A stretch of DNA of 64,000 nt from Bacillus badius NBRC 15713 (lineage in GTDB: Bacteria; Bacillota; Bacilli; Bacillales; Domibacillaceae): NCBI RefSeq assembly GCF_001591605.1, contig NZ_BCVF01000008.1:62001-126000 (forward strand). The letters run 5' to 3'. Made by a program: the position numbers and the translations under genes. Of the stretch, positions 1 through 7,806 are shown in pieces. Each line of letters begins with the position of its first letter. Within the stretch, counting starts at the first letter, position 1. Under the pieces are notes generated by a model. That model was not told the DNA's origin and did not search any database. It saw only the letters and a program-made list of their open reading frames with translations.

Positions 1-1
1 T

Positions 2-1390
2 ATGTTTATGGGCGCCCCGGCGCTGGCTTTTCAGTATGGCTGGTATGCTGTCTGGTATGCAATCGGAGATGCAGGCGGCTCTATTATCAATTTAGCTGTT
101 TTAGGAAAGCGGATACGCCGAATGTCCGAATTATTGGGAGCGCTTTCACCTATTGAATTTCTGGAAAAGCGGTTTGAAAGCGCAAGCGTTCGCGTCATTG
201 GCGCATTGATCTCCATCGTCTTCCTCTTCGCCTATGTTTGCGCCCAATTTATTGCAGCCGGAAAAGCAATGGCTACCTTGACTGGATTTACATATGAATG
301 GTCATTAATTATCGGCATCAGCGTCATTATCATCTACACAGTAGCCGGCGGTTACTTAGCCGTTGCCTACACCTCTTTTGTCCAAGGAGTCATTATGGTT
401 CTCGGAGTGGCGGGAATCGGATTTCTGGCTTACTTCCATGTTGGCGGATTAACAGGCCTTAATAGCGCTCTTGAAAAAATGGATCCAACCTACCTAAGCA
501 TCTGGGGGAAAGATTTAGCCTTTTACGGCCAATGGGGTGTTGTGTTAGGCGCCATTCTGATCTTCTCTATCGGCTACATGGGACTTCCTCACGTTGTGGT
601 ACGGCATATGTCCATGAAAAGCACAAAAACGGTTAAGGGAGCTATCCTGATCAGCGCGATCTGGAACCAGTTCTTTATTTTTATTCCGTATATTCTCGGA
701 CTGATCAGTATCATTCTTCTTCCGGACATTAAAGACCCGGAAATGGCGATTACACAATTAGCTTACACGCTCTTCCCTGGTTTATTTGCTGCCCTTCTCT
801 TATCGGCAGTCATGTCGGCGGTGATGTCCACTGCTGATTCACTGCTGATGCAAGCGGGAACCATTCTGTCCCGTGATGTCTATCAGCGATTTATCAATCA
901 AAACGCAACTCAACAAACGACCATCCTTGTCTCCAGACTTTGTATTCTAGGAGGCGGAATTGTCGGCATCATCGTTGCAATCTACGAACCTCCTTCTATC
1001 TTTGGATTGGCTGTGTTTGCTTTCGGCACACTCGGCAACAGCTTCCTTGTTCCTTATGTGGCTTCTGTTTACTCGAAGAAAGCCAACTATATCGGTTGTT
1101 TATGTGCCATGATCGGCGGCGCTGCCACAAACATTGCCTGGACTTCGCTGAATTTAGAAGCGGCTACAGCCATCCATCCCTTTTTGGCGGGCCTGACGGT
1201 TTCCTTGCTGGGCATGGTCATCGGCAGCCAATTTGGGAACAAGCCTTCCCAGCGGATACAGGACATTTTTGAACAATCGAAAAATAAGCGATTTTTCTCA
1301 AAGGAATTTGACCAAAATATTGCCCGCCATTTAGCGCCGGAAGCCAAAAATATATCTAAGTTTCTGGCGAAGGAAGCGGAGAGCTATTAA
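2..1390 (+). CDS. Sodium:solute symporter (SSS family), 5'-truncated
   Basis: Integral membrane Na+-coupled symporter of the SSF/PutP superfamily; the substrate cannot be read from sequence. The 462 visible residues are almost wholly hydrophobic helices, and the pair Ser-Thr in SAVMSTADSLLM matches the Na+-site helix 8 of PutP-type carriers. A hydrophilic C-terminal tail follows the last helix. Family members run to about 490-500 residues, so the first helix or so lies before the window and the ATG at base 2 is probably internal. The next gene starts 12 bases after the stop, behind GGAGAG, so the two are probably co-transcribed. A semialdehyde dehydrogenase gene lies about 600 bases beyond the stop, which hints at uptake of a carboxylate or amino acid; that is inference. 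Confidence 0.85.
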   Translation: MFMGAPALAFQYGWYAVWYAIGDAGGSIINLAVLGKRIRRMSELLGALSPIEFLEKRFESASVRVIGALISIVFLFAYVCAQFIAAGKAMATLTGFTYEWSLIIGISVIIIYTVAGGYLAVAYTSFVQGVIMVLGVAGIGFLAYFHVGGLTGLNSALEKMDPTYLSIWGKDLAFYGQWGVVLGAILIFSIGYMGLPHVVVRHMSMKSTKTVKGAILISAIWNQFFIFIPYILGLISIILLPDIKDPEMAITQLAYTLFPGLFAALLLSAVMSAVMSTADSLLMQAGTILSRDVYQRFINQNATQQTTILVSRLCILGGGIVGIIVAIYEPPSIFGLAVFAFGTLGNSFLVPYVASVYSKKANYIGCLCAMIGGAATNIAWTSLNLEAATAIHPFLAGLTVSLLGMVIGSQFGNKPSQRIQDIFEQSKNKRFFSKEFDQNIARHLAPEAKNISKFLAKEAESY

Positions 1391-1402
1391 GGAGAGCTGC
1401 TC

Positions 1403-1888
1403 ATGACGTCCATATTGGCTCAAAAACCTGTATTGGCTCAAGAAGAAGTACTTAGGGGGCTGCAGCAATATGACCGCCGCGCAAAGGTGCAAATTAGCCA
1501 AATGATTCTTTACCCCTACTACTTTTTCGAATATACCCTTCGCGCTAAAAGCCTGCTTAAGCTGAACGGAAAAGTGGCGTGCACAATTGATGCGCTGAGC
1601 GGACAGGGCGCATTGGCCGATGTTCAGCCTGAATTTTCCCCTTCTCCGGCGAAGGAGGGCGGGATGCTTCCTGTTGCCGTAGCAAAGGATGAGGCAAAAA
1701 GGCTGGCAGAGAACTTTATCATTCATACACTTTCTCAAAAAACAAAATTCCTTACGGTTCCCCGTCTTCACTTAGCGGACAGCTCCTTATTTTACCGGCC
1801 GTTTTGGCTGGCGCAGTACAGGCGGGCTGCACACGGACAGCAGCAATTGATCGTTGATGCGGTCAGCGGCAGCTATCACCCTTTATAA
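1403..1888 (+). CDS. Hypothetical protein co-transcribed with the symporter
   Basis: I do not recognise this 161-residue protein. It has no signal peptide or clear membrane helix. Two segments look alike: LNGKVACTIDALSGQG (about residues 52-67) and QQLIVDAVSG near the C-terminus. A strand ending in DAxSG is reminiscent of PepSY-type half-repeats, but this is only a resemblance. The start ATG follows GGAGAG with proper spacing and lies 12 bases after the symporter stop. Translational coupling suggests an accessory or regulatory partner of the transporter. It could equally be an unrelated passenger. No terminator hairpin separates the two genes. Confidence 0.7.
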   Translation: MTSILAQKPVLAQEEVLRGLQQYDRRAKVQISQMILYPYYFFEYTLRAKSLLKLNGKVACTIDALSGQGALADVQPEFSPSPAKEGGMLPVAVAKDEAKRLAENFIIHTLSQKTKFLTVPRLHLADSSLFYRPFWLAQYRRAAHGQQQLIVDAVSGSYHPL

Positions 1889-1999
1889 CTAGCTTTCTTG
1901 CAATCAGCAATTCTTATCATTTACCGGCAGCTGGCTGTATAGACTAGTGAATGAGCGTTTTTTTACAAAAAATAATATATAAGGTGGCGAAATAGACAG

Positions 2000-3517
2000 A
2001 TGGAAAAATTAGTTGGCGTACAAACAATCACTCATTTTATTGGCGGGGAAATGAAGCAGGGAACGAGCGGGCGCTTTGGAAAAGTATTTAAGCCATCAAC
2101 GGGGGAAGTCATGGTTCTATGCCCATACGCTTCAGCAGAGGAAGTCAATGAAGCCGTGGCCATAGCTAAAAATGCTTTTGCCGGCTGGAAGAAAACGCCT
2201 GTCGCTCAACGGGTGGAGATCATCCATCGCTTTAGAAGCCTGCTCGTCGAGAAAACGGAGGAGCTTGCCCAGTTAATCGGACTCGAAAGCGGCAAAACCA
2301 TTTCGGATGCCAAGGGGGAGATTAGCAGAGGACTAGAATCCGTTGATTTAGCGATAAATGCTCCCCATCTGCTCAAGGGAGAGTATTCTGTCAATGTCGG
2401 CGGCGAAATTAATGCTTATTCCATTAAGCAGCCGCTTGGTGTAGTAACAGCCATTTCCCCTTTCAACTTTCCGTTTATGGTTCCTGTCGCTATGGCAACG
2501 ATGGCGGTCGCCTGCGGAAATGCCGTTATTTTAAAGCCGTCAGAGAAAGTGCCGAACTCCGCTTTGTTTTTCTCGAAGCTGTGGAAAGAGGCTGGGTTGC
2601 CGGACGGTGTATGGAACGTCGTGAACGGTGACAAAGAAGCCGTCGATGCTTTGCTCAAGCACCCGGATGTTCCAGCGGTTTCATTTGTCGGCTCTACCCG
2701 GATTGCCCAATATATTTATGAGGAAGGCTGCCGCAACCATAAGAGAGTCGCTGCCTTTGGCGGCGGAAAAAACCATATGATCATCATGCCGGATGCGGAT
2801 TTAGATCATGCGGTGAATTCCTTCCTCGGGGCGGCCTATGGCGCAGCATCCCAGCGCTGTATGGCCATTTCCGCAGCAGTGCCCGTCGGAGAAAAAACAG
2901 CGGAAGCGTTCGTTGCTAAGTTGAAACGACGCGTCCAAGACTTGAAGGTCGGCGCTTACAATGATGCGGATGCCGATTTTGGCGCTTTGATTTCACAGGA
3001 ATCAAAGGAAACGGTTATCAAGTATATTGAGCAAAGCCTGCAAGAAGGCGCCGAGCTATGTGTAGATGGACGCCATCCCGAGGCTCCGCATTCCCAAGGC
3101 TTCTATCTCGGGGCTACCCTGCTGGATCATGTCACTCCTGACATGCAAATTTATCGCGAGGAAGTGTTTGGTCCGGCGCGGATCGTCGTTCGCCTAAACA
3201 GCCTGGACGAGGCAATCGAATTGATTAACAACCACGAATACGGCAATGGCGTCACCATCTTTACGAACAATGGCTATGCAGGCCGGACATTCGCCGAGCA
3301 AATTGAAGTGGGAATGGTCGGCATTAATGTGCCGATTCCGATTCCGGTGGGTTATCATAACTTCGGCGGCTGGAAGCGTTCCAAGTTTGGCGAAAGCCAT
3401 ATGTTTGGACCGGATACTGCCCGCTTCTTTACGAAATCAAAAACCATCTCAGAAAGATGGCCGGAAAACGACATTCAACATGATCAAGTTAATTTTGATT
3501 TCCCAAGCAACCGCTAA
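2000..3517 (+). CDS. mmsA: CoA-acylating (methyl)malonate-semialdehyde dehydrogenase
   Basis: NAD- and CoA-dependent aldehyde dehydrogenase converting methylmalonate or malonate semialdehyde to propionyl- or acetyl-CoA, as in valine, beta-alanine or inositol breakdown (family knowledge). Seen here: 505 residues, normal for the family; SPFNFPF with Asn156; FVGST (229-233) in the cofactor fold; GGGKNH (254-259); catalytic Cys287 in SQRCMA. The general-base Glu found in hydrolytic ALDHs is absent from the GGGKNH segment, as expected for the CoA-acylating subgroup. The ATG at 2000 follows AAGGTGG. The gene stands alone with a hairpin after it; no inositol genes are adjacent, so mmsA fits better than iolA. 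Its link with the upstream symporter is inferred from position only. Confidence 0.88.
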   Translation: MEKLVGVQTITHFIGGEMKQGTSGRFGKVFKPSTGEVMVLCPYASAEEVNEAVAIAKNAFAGWKKTPVAQRVEIIHRFRSLLVEKTEELAQLIGLESGKTISDAKGEISRGLESVDLAINAPHLLKGEYSVNVGGEINAYSIKQPLGVVTAISPFNFPFMVPVAMATMAVACGNAVILKPSEKVPNSALFFSKLWKEAGLPDGVWNVVNGDKEAVDALLKHPDVPAVSFVGSTRIAQYIYEEGCRNHKRVAAFGGGKNHMIIMPDADLDHAVNSFLGAAYGAASQRCMAISAAVPVGEKTAEAFVAKLKRRVQDLKVGAYNDADADFGALISQESKETVIKYIEQSLQEGAELCVDGRHPEAPHSQGFYLGATLLDHVTPDMQIYREEVFGPARIVVRLNSLDEAIELINNHEYGNGVTIFTNNGYAGRTFAEQIEVGMVGINVPIPIPVGYHNFGGWKRSKFGESHMFGPDTARFFTKSKTISERWPENDIQHDQVNFDFPSNR

Positions 3518-3530
3518 AACGACAGATCAC

Positions 3531-3566
3531 ACATTCGGCAGGAAGCAGACGCCTCCTGCCGAATGT
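3531..3566. terminator. Bidirectional terminator between mmsA and the LysR gene
   Basis: Inverted repeat ACATTCGGCAGGA / TCCTGCCGAATGT (13 bp) with a 10-base loop, placed between the convergent ends of mmsA and the LysR gene. Neither side has a long T tract, so strength is uncertain. Confidence 0.65.
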
Positions 3567-3568
3567 TC

Positions 3569-4471
3569 CTATCTTCCAGCCCCCTGATCCCGAAGCTGAA
3601 TCGTCTCCACGAATTTCGTCGCAGCAGTAGACAAGGGCACGCTTTTCAAAAAGCAGATACCGATGCTTCTCTTCGGTATCTCCTCCAATAATTGAATTTC
3701 ATGCACAGCTCCTTTATTTAAATAGTCAAGCGAAAATTCCTTCGTTACACAGGCTATTCCTAAATTAATTCTGGCAAACTCCAGCAATAAATCATGCGAG
3801 CCCAATTCAAATTCGGGTGAGATTTTCAAGCCCTTGGATAAGATGAAATCCTCTACATATTTTCTGGAGTTGGATCTCGGCTCCAGGAAAATCAAGGGCA
3901 GCTTCGCTAACTGCTGGAAGGCTAATGGCTGCGGCAAGGTGTGCTTATATTTTTCCCCGCAAACAAAAATGTCCTGAACATCCAGACACGGCAGCTTTTC
4001 AAACGCCGGATCATCAATGGGAAAATTACAAATCGCGATGTCCACTTCTCCAGATTTTAAAATGGAACAAAGCTCTGAGGTGGTGCCATTGACGATTTTA
4101 AATTTAATATTCGGATACCGGTTATGAAAAGCTTCTAAATACGGAAGCAAGAAATAGCGGGAGATCGTATCGCCTACACCAATTTTCAGCTCGCCAATCG
4201 TCAAATTCTTGAATTCCAGGATCTTTTCTTCCCCGACATCAATTAAATGAATCGCTGAATGGACATATTCAAACAAAAGCTTTCCTTCATTCGTTAACGA
4301 GACTCCCTTAGGTGTCCGGTTAAACAGCCGTGTATCCAATTCCCGCTCCAATTGCATTATCGCCTGGCTGACGGCCGGCTGCGTCATATAGAGGGCTTTG
4401 GCTGCTTTTGAAAAACTTCCGCTTTCTGCGACGATGCAAAACACCTTATATAAATCCAGCTTGCTAATCAT
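3569..4471 (-). CDS. LysR-family transcriptional regulator
   Basis: DNA-binding regulator of the LysR type, 300 residues, normal length. The N-terminal winged helix-turn-helix (about residues 3-62) contains SGSFSKAAKALYMTQPAVSQAI and the following LERELDTRLFNR, both classic for the family. The substrate-binding domain spans about 90-290. LysR regulators usually control the divergent neighbour, here the CofE-like gene starting 118 bases away; the shared intergenic region would hold the operator. The inducer is unknown. It is convergent with mmsA and could also act on that gene. The family call is firm; the target is inference. Confidence 0.9.
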   Translation of the reverse strand: MISKLDLYKVFCIVAESGSFSKAAKALYMTQPAVSQAIMQLERELDTRLFNRTPKGVSLTNEGKLLFEYVHSAIHLIDVGEEKILEFKNLTIGELKIGVGDTISRYFLLPYLEAFHNRYPNIKFKIVNGTTSELCSILKSGEVDIAICNFPIDDPAFEKLPCLDVQDIFVCGEKYKHTLPQPLAFQQLAKLPLIFLEPRSNSRKYVEDFILSKGLKISPEFELGSHDLLLEFARINLGIACVTKEFSLDYLNKGAVHEIQLLEEIPKRSIGICFLKSVPLSTAATKFVETIQLRDQGAGR

Positions 4472-4508
4472 ATAATTTCTCCTTATATAGACTATTAGAC
4501 ATATTAAC

Positions 4509-4538
4509 TTTACTTATAACATTAAGCCCATGTATAGT
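4509..4538 (+). promoter_or_regulatory. Candidate sigma-A promoter for the CofE-like gene
   Basis: TTTACT (4509-4514), an 18-base spacer and TATAGT (4533-4538) lie 50 bases before the TTG start. The region is shared with the divergent LysR gene, so a LysR operator probably overlaps it. No clear T-N11-A dyad could be fixed by eye. Confidence 0.4.
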
Positions 4539-4589
4539 ACAAGTAGATCTAGTTTACATTCACTTCATTAGCCATAAGGAGCGATTATA

Positions 4590-5780
4590 TTGGAAAGAGT
4601 AGTTGGAACGGTTGTTAGAGGCCTGCGCGCCCCTATCATTAATCAAGGGGACAATATTGAAGAAATCGTTGTAGACAGCGTGCTGAAAGCCGCAGAGGTG
4701 GAAGGCTTTACAATTAATGATAAAGATATTGTAACGGTTACAGAGTCAATCGTAGCTCGTGCCCAAGGAAATTATGCGACAATTGACCATATCGCAAAAG
4801 ATGTACAGGCTAAATTCGGAGAGGATACGATCGGTGTCATCTTCCCAATCCTCAGCCGAAACCGCTTCGCTATTTGCCTGCGCGGCATTGCTAAAGGCGC
4901 GAAAAAAATCGTGTTAATGCTAAGCTATCCATCGGATGAGGTCGGCAACCACTTAGTGGATATCGACCACCTTGACGAAAAAGGTGTCAATCCTTGGACA
5001 GATGTGCTGACAGAACAGCAATTCCGTGACCATTTTGGCTACAACAAGCATACATTTACAGGCGTTGATTATATCGATTACTATAAATCGTTGATTGAAG
5101 AATACGGCGTTGAATGCGAAGTCATTTTCTCAAATAACGCGAAAACGATTTTAGACTATACAAAGAATGTTTTAACTTGCGATATACATACGAGAGTTAG
5201 AACAAAAAGAATTTTGACTGCGCACGGCGCCGAAAAAGTCTACAGCCTGGATAACATCTTATCGGCATCAATTGACGGCAGCGGTTATAACGAAGCTTAT
5301 GGTCTATTAGGATCCAATAAAGCAACCGAAGACAGCGTGAAGCTTTTCCCGCATAATTGCCAGCCGATCGTTGACCGCATCCAGCACTTGCTGAAAGAAA
5401 AAACAGGCAAAAACGTAGAGGTGATGATTTACGGAGATGGAGCCTTCAAAGATCCAGTGGGTAAAATTTGGGAGCTTGCAGATCCAGTCGTATCCCCGGC
5501 TTACACATCCGGCCTTGAAGGCACGCCTAATGAAGTCAAGCTGAAATACTTGGCTGACAATAACTTTGCCCATTTAAGCGGCGACGAGCTGAAACAAGCC
5601 ATTTCAGCGTTCATTGACAAGAAGGAAGCCGATCTTGTTGGATCAATGGAAGCACAAGGCACAACGCCTAGAAGACTGACTGATCTTATCGGTTCTTTAT
5701 CTGATTTAACTTCTGGAAGCGGAGATAAAGGAACGCCAATCATCTTTATCCAGGGCTATTTCGATAACTACACAAAATAA
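4590..5780 (+). CDS. CofE-like coenzyme F420-0:L-glutamate ligase family protein
   Basis: Resembles the F420-0:gamma-glutamyl ligase fold (CofE/FbiB N-terminal type), which in archaea and actinobacteria adds glutamate to F420-0 using GTP. The 396-residue protein shows the family's opening (GTVVRGLRAPIIN), a conserved VTESIVARAQGN segment, and IYGDGAFKDPVGKIWELADP near residue 290. It is longer than archaeal CofE (about 250). The start is TTG at 4590, with AAGGAG seven bases upstream. No other F420 genes are in the window and Bacillaceae are not known as F420 producers, so the true substrate is probably different. A LysR regulator is divergent to it and a strong terminator follows. Confidence 0.75.
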   Translation: MERVVGTVVRGLRAPIINQGDNIEEIVVDSVLKAAEVEGFTINDKDIVTVTESIVARAQGNYATIDHIAKDVQAKFGEDTIGVIFPILSRNRFAICLRGIAKGAKKIVLMLSYPSDEVGNHLVDIDHLDEKGVNPWTDVLTEQQFRDHFGYNKHTFTGVDYIDYYKSLIEEYGVECEVIFSNNAKTILDYTKNVLTCDIHTRVRTKRILTAHGAEKVYSLDNILSASIDGSGYNEAYGLLGSNKATEDSVKLFPHNCQPIVDRIQHLLKEKTGKNVEVMIYGDGAFKDPVGKIWELADPVVSPAYTSGLEGTPNEVKLKYLADNNFAHLSGDELKQAISAFIDKKEADLVGSMEAQGTTPRRLTDLIGSLSDLTSGSGDKGTPIIFIQGYFDNYTK

Positions 5781-5803
5781 ATAAATGCCCTCAGCTTGCT
5801 GGC

Positions 5804-5841
5804 AAAGGGATGCGGAATGACTGATTCCGCATCCCTTTTTT
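5804..5841 (+). terminator. Rho-independent terminator after the CofE-like gene
   Basis: A 15-bp perfect stem (AAAGGGATGCGGAAT and its complement) with loop GACTG, followed by TTTTTT. It starts 24 bases after the stop codon. Confidence 0.9.
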
Positions 5842-5931
5842 GATTTTTATTTCAAGAGCTTAGAGAGAACAGCAGCCTGCTGGCATACACTATCTTTTAA
5901 CTGGGTGCTAAAAAATAGAGGAGGTTTGAAC

Positions 5932-6423
5932 ATGGTCGTTTTCGCTTCTTTCCACGGCACGGTCACCGCGATCAGCGACTTTGCGACAGGACAAAACGGG
6001 GCAAGCGAAGGCTGCTACCGGCTGCTTTCTGTCCAAAATGAGCGCGGGGAAACCGTCCACTTTGTCGTAGCGCCTGCTACTTATTTTGTCGACCAAGACA
6101 TGGTTTCTCCAGGCGATCAGGTCACAGGCTACTATGATCAGAACGCTCCCGTCCCGCTTATTTATCCGCCGCAATACCGGGCCCTCATCGTGGTCAAAGA
6201 CAATCCGTACCGAAATGTAAAAGTAGACTACTTTAACCAGCAATTAACGAGCAGCGACGGTTTATTAAAACTGAATCCGGCTGCCAACACCAAGGTTCTC
6301 TTAACTAATGGGCAGGCGTTTTCCAAAAGCCCCGCCAACCGGAATTTAATTGTGATTTACGGACCGGCTACAAAAAGCATTCCTGCCCAGACTGCCCCCT
6401 ACAAGATCATCGTATGGTGCTGA
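5932..6423 (+). CDS. Conserved-looking hypothetical protein, beta-rich
   Basis: I cannot assign a function to this 163-residue protein. An in-frame ATG at 5905 exists, but the ATG at 5932 has GAGGAGG eight bases before it, so the product starts MVVFASFHGTV. The sequence alternates short hydrophobic strands with Gly/Asp/Pro turns (VSPGDQVTGYYD, VLLTNGQAFSKSP, NLIVIYGP), suggesting a small all-beta fold, perhaps OB-like. There is no signal peptide or membrane helix. It sits alone between the terminator of the CofE-like gene and an FAD oxidoreductase about 95 bases downstream; no terminator separates it from that gene, so they could share a transcript. Confidence 0.7.
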   Translation: MVVFASFHGTVTAISDFATGQNGASEGCYRLLSVQNERGETVHFVVAPATYFVDQDMVSPGDQVTGYYDQNAPVPLIYPPQYRALIVVKDNPYRNVKVDYFNQQLTSSDGLLKLNPAANTKVLLTNGQAFSKSPANRNLIVIYGPATKSIPAQTAPYKIIVWC

Positions 6424-6517
6424 CCCTTCTTCCCGGCCGGCTATTCAAACTGGCTGCATGGGCAAAAGCTGCTTGGAGATAGTAATAGTATGACCTTTTA
6501 AAATCAGGAGGAAGCAA

Positions 6518-7744
6518 ATGAATCTACAATCTGGAACCTATTACTGGCCGACAACCTTTCCCGACGCTCCGTCCTATCCGGCACTGACCGAAGATCTAGT
6601 CTGCGATGTCTTAATTATTGGCGGCGGAAGCTCTGCAGCCCAATGTGCATATTACCTTTCCGGTGCTTCCTTAAGCGTGGCCGTGATCGAAAAAGGGCAA
6701 ATCGGCAGCGGAAGCACCAGCACGAACACAGCGCTTATTCAGTACTCCGGCGAAAAAATGTTTACGAGCCTGATTCATACATTTGGCGAGGAATATATCG
6801 CAAGACATTTAATGCTCTTGAAAGAGGCAATCAATGAACTGGAGAAAGCAGCACAGGCAACGGACATTGATTATGAATTCAGCCGCAGAGATACTCTTTA
6901 TTTCGCAAGCTGCCAGGAGGATATTGCCCCTTTAAAAGCAGAATATGATTTTCTGAAGCAGCATGGCTGTGATCTGGATTTTTTGTCTCAAAAGGACATA
7001 GAATCAAAATACCCCTTCAGCAGAGAAGCAGCCATCTATTCTTACAACGATGGCGAACTCAATCCTTTTAAATTTACTCACGCTTTATTGGATTACGCCG
7101 CTAAGAAGGGTGTCCGTATTTGCGAGAAGACAGAAATGAACGGGCATCATTATGACCAGCAAAGAGACCAAGTCATTATTTCAACGAAAACAGGCCATTC
7201 CATTCAGGCGCGCCATGTTATTTTTGCGGCAGGCTATGAAGGAATGGAGATCAAAAAAGAGAAAAAAGCCTCCTTCGTCAGTACTTATACAGTGACGACG
7301 AAACCGGTAGAGGACCTTTCCTCGTGGTATAATCGGACACTCATTTGGGAAACGGCCAGGCCCTATTTGTTTATGCGCACAACAGCCGACAGCCGAATCA
7401 TTGTCGGCGGCCTGGATGAAAACACAGCTTATCCCGAAGACAGGGACAGCAAGCTGATCCATAAAAAGGACCAGCTCCTTAAGGAATTCACAAACATGTT
7501 TCCTGGTATTGAAACAAAACCCGATTATTATGTAGCCGCCTTTTATGGCGGCACCGTGGACGGGCTCCCGATTATCGGTGTTTATGATGATTACCCTCAT
7601 TGCTATTTCTTATTTGCTTTTGGCGACAACGGTACAGTCTACAGCCAGGTACTGGCGAAAATTATTGCCGAGGAAATTATCCAGGGAAACAGCCCAGACC
7701 TGCCGTTATATTTGCAGAACCGGCCGCTGATCCCCCAAAAATAA
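6518..7744 (+). CDS. FAD-dependent oxidoreductase (DAO family)
   Basis: Flavoprotein oxidoreductase of the D-amino-acid-oxidase/glycine-oxidase fold (PF01266-like), 408 residues. The N-terminal Rossmann motif VLIIGGGSSAAQCA (about 32-44) binds FAD; Glu58 ends the second strand (VAVIEKG); STSTNTALIQYSG follows as in OrdL/PuuB-type amine oxidoreductases; a second FAD contact lies near the C-terminus (AFYGGTVDGLPIIG). There is no Rieske domain. Such enzymes oxidise secondary amines or amino acids; the substrate is not predictable here. The ATG follows CAGGAGGAAG. The C-terminal FAFGDNGTVYS is typical of the family. Confidence 0.85.
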   Translation: MNLQSGTYYWPTTFPDAPSYPALTEDLVCDVLIIGGGSSAAQCAYYLSGASLSVAVIEKGQIGSGSTSTNTALIQYSGEKMFTSLIHTFGEEYIARHLMLLKEAINELEKAAQATDIDYEFSRRDTLYFASCQEDIAPLKAEYDFLKQHGCDLDFLSQKDIESKYPFSREAAIYSYNDGELNPFKFTHALLDYAAKKGVRICEKTEMNGHHYDQQRDQVIISTKTGHSIQARHVIFAAGYEGMEIKKEKKASFVSTYTVTTKPVEDLSSWYNRTLIWETARPYLFMRTTADSRIIVGGLDENTAYPEDRDSKLIHKKDQLLKEFTNMFPGIETKPDYYVAAFYGGTVDGLPIIGVYDDYPHCYFLFAFGDNGTVYSQVLAKIIAEEIIQGNSPDLPLYLQNRPLIPQK

Positions 7745-7771
7745 GCTGTGTCAAAGAATAAAAGAGCCAAA

Positions 7772-7806
7772 AATAAAGAGATGCCTGTTGCATGCATCTC
7801 TTTTAT
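7772..7806. terminator. Bidirectional terminator between the oxidoreductase and kinase genes
   Basis: Inverted repeat AATAAAGAGATGC / GCATCTCTTTTATT lies between the convergent genes, with T-rich tails on both strands. Confidence 0.8.
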
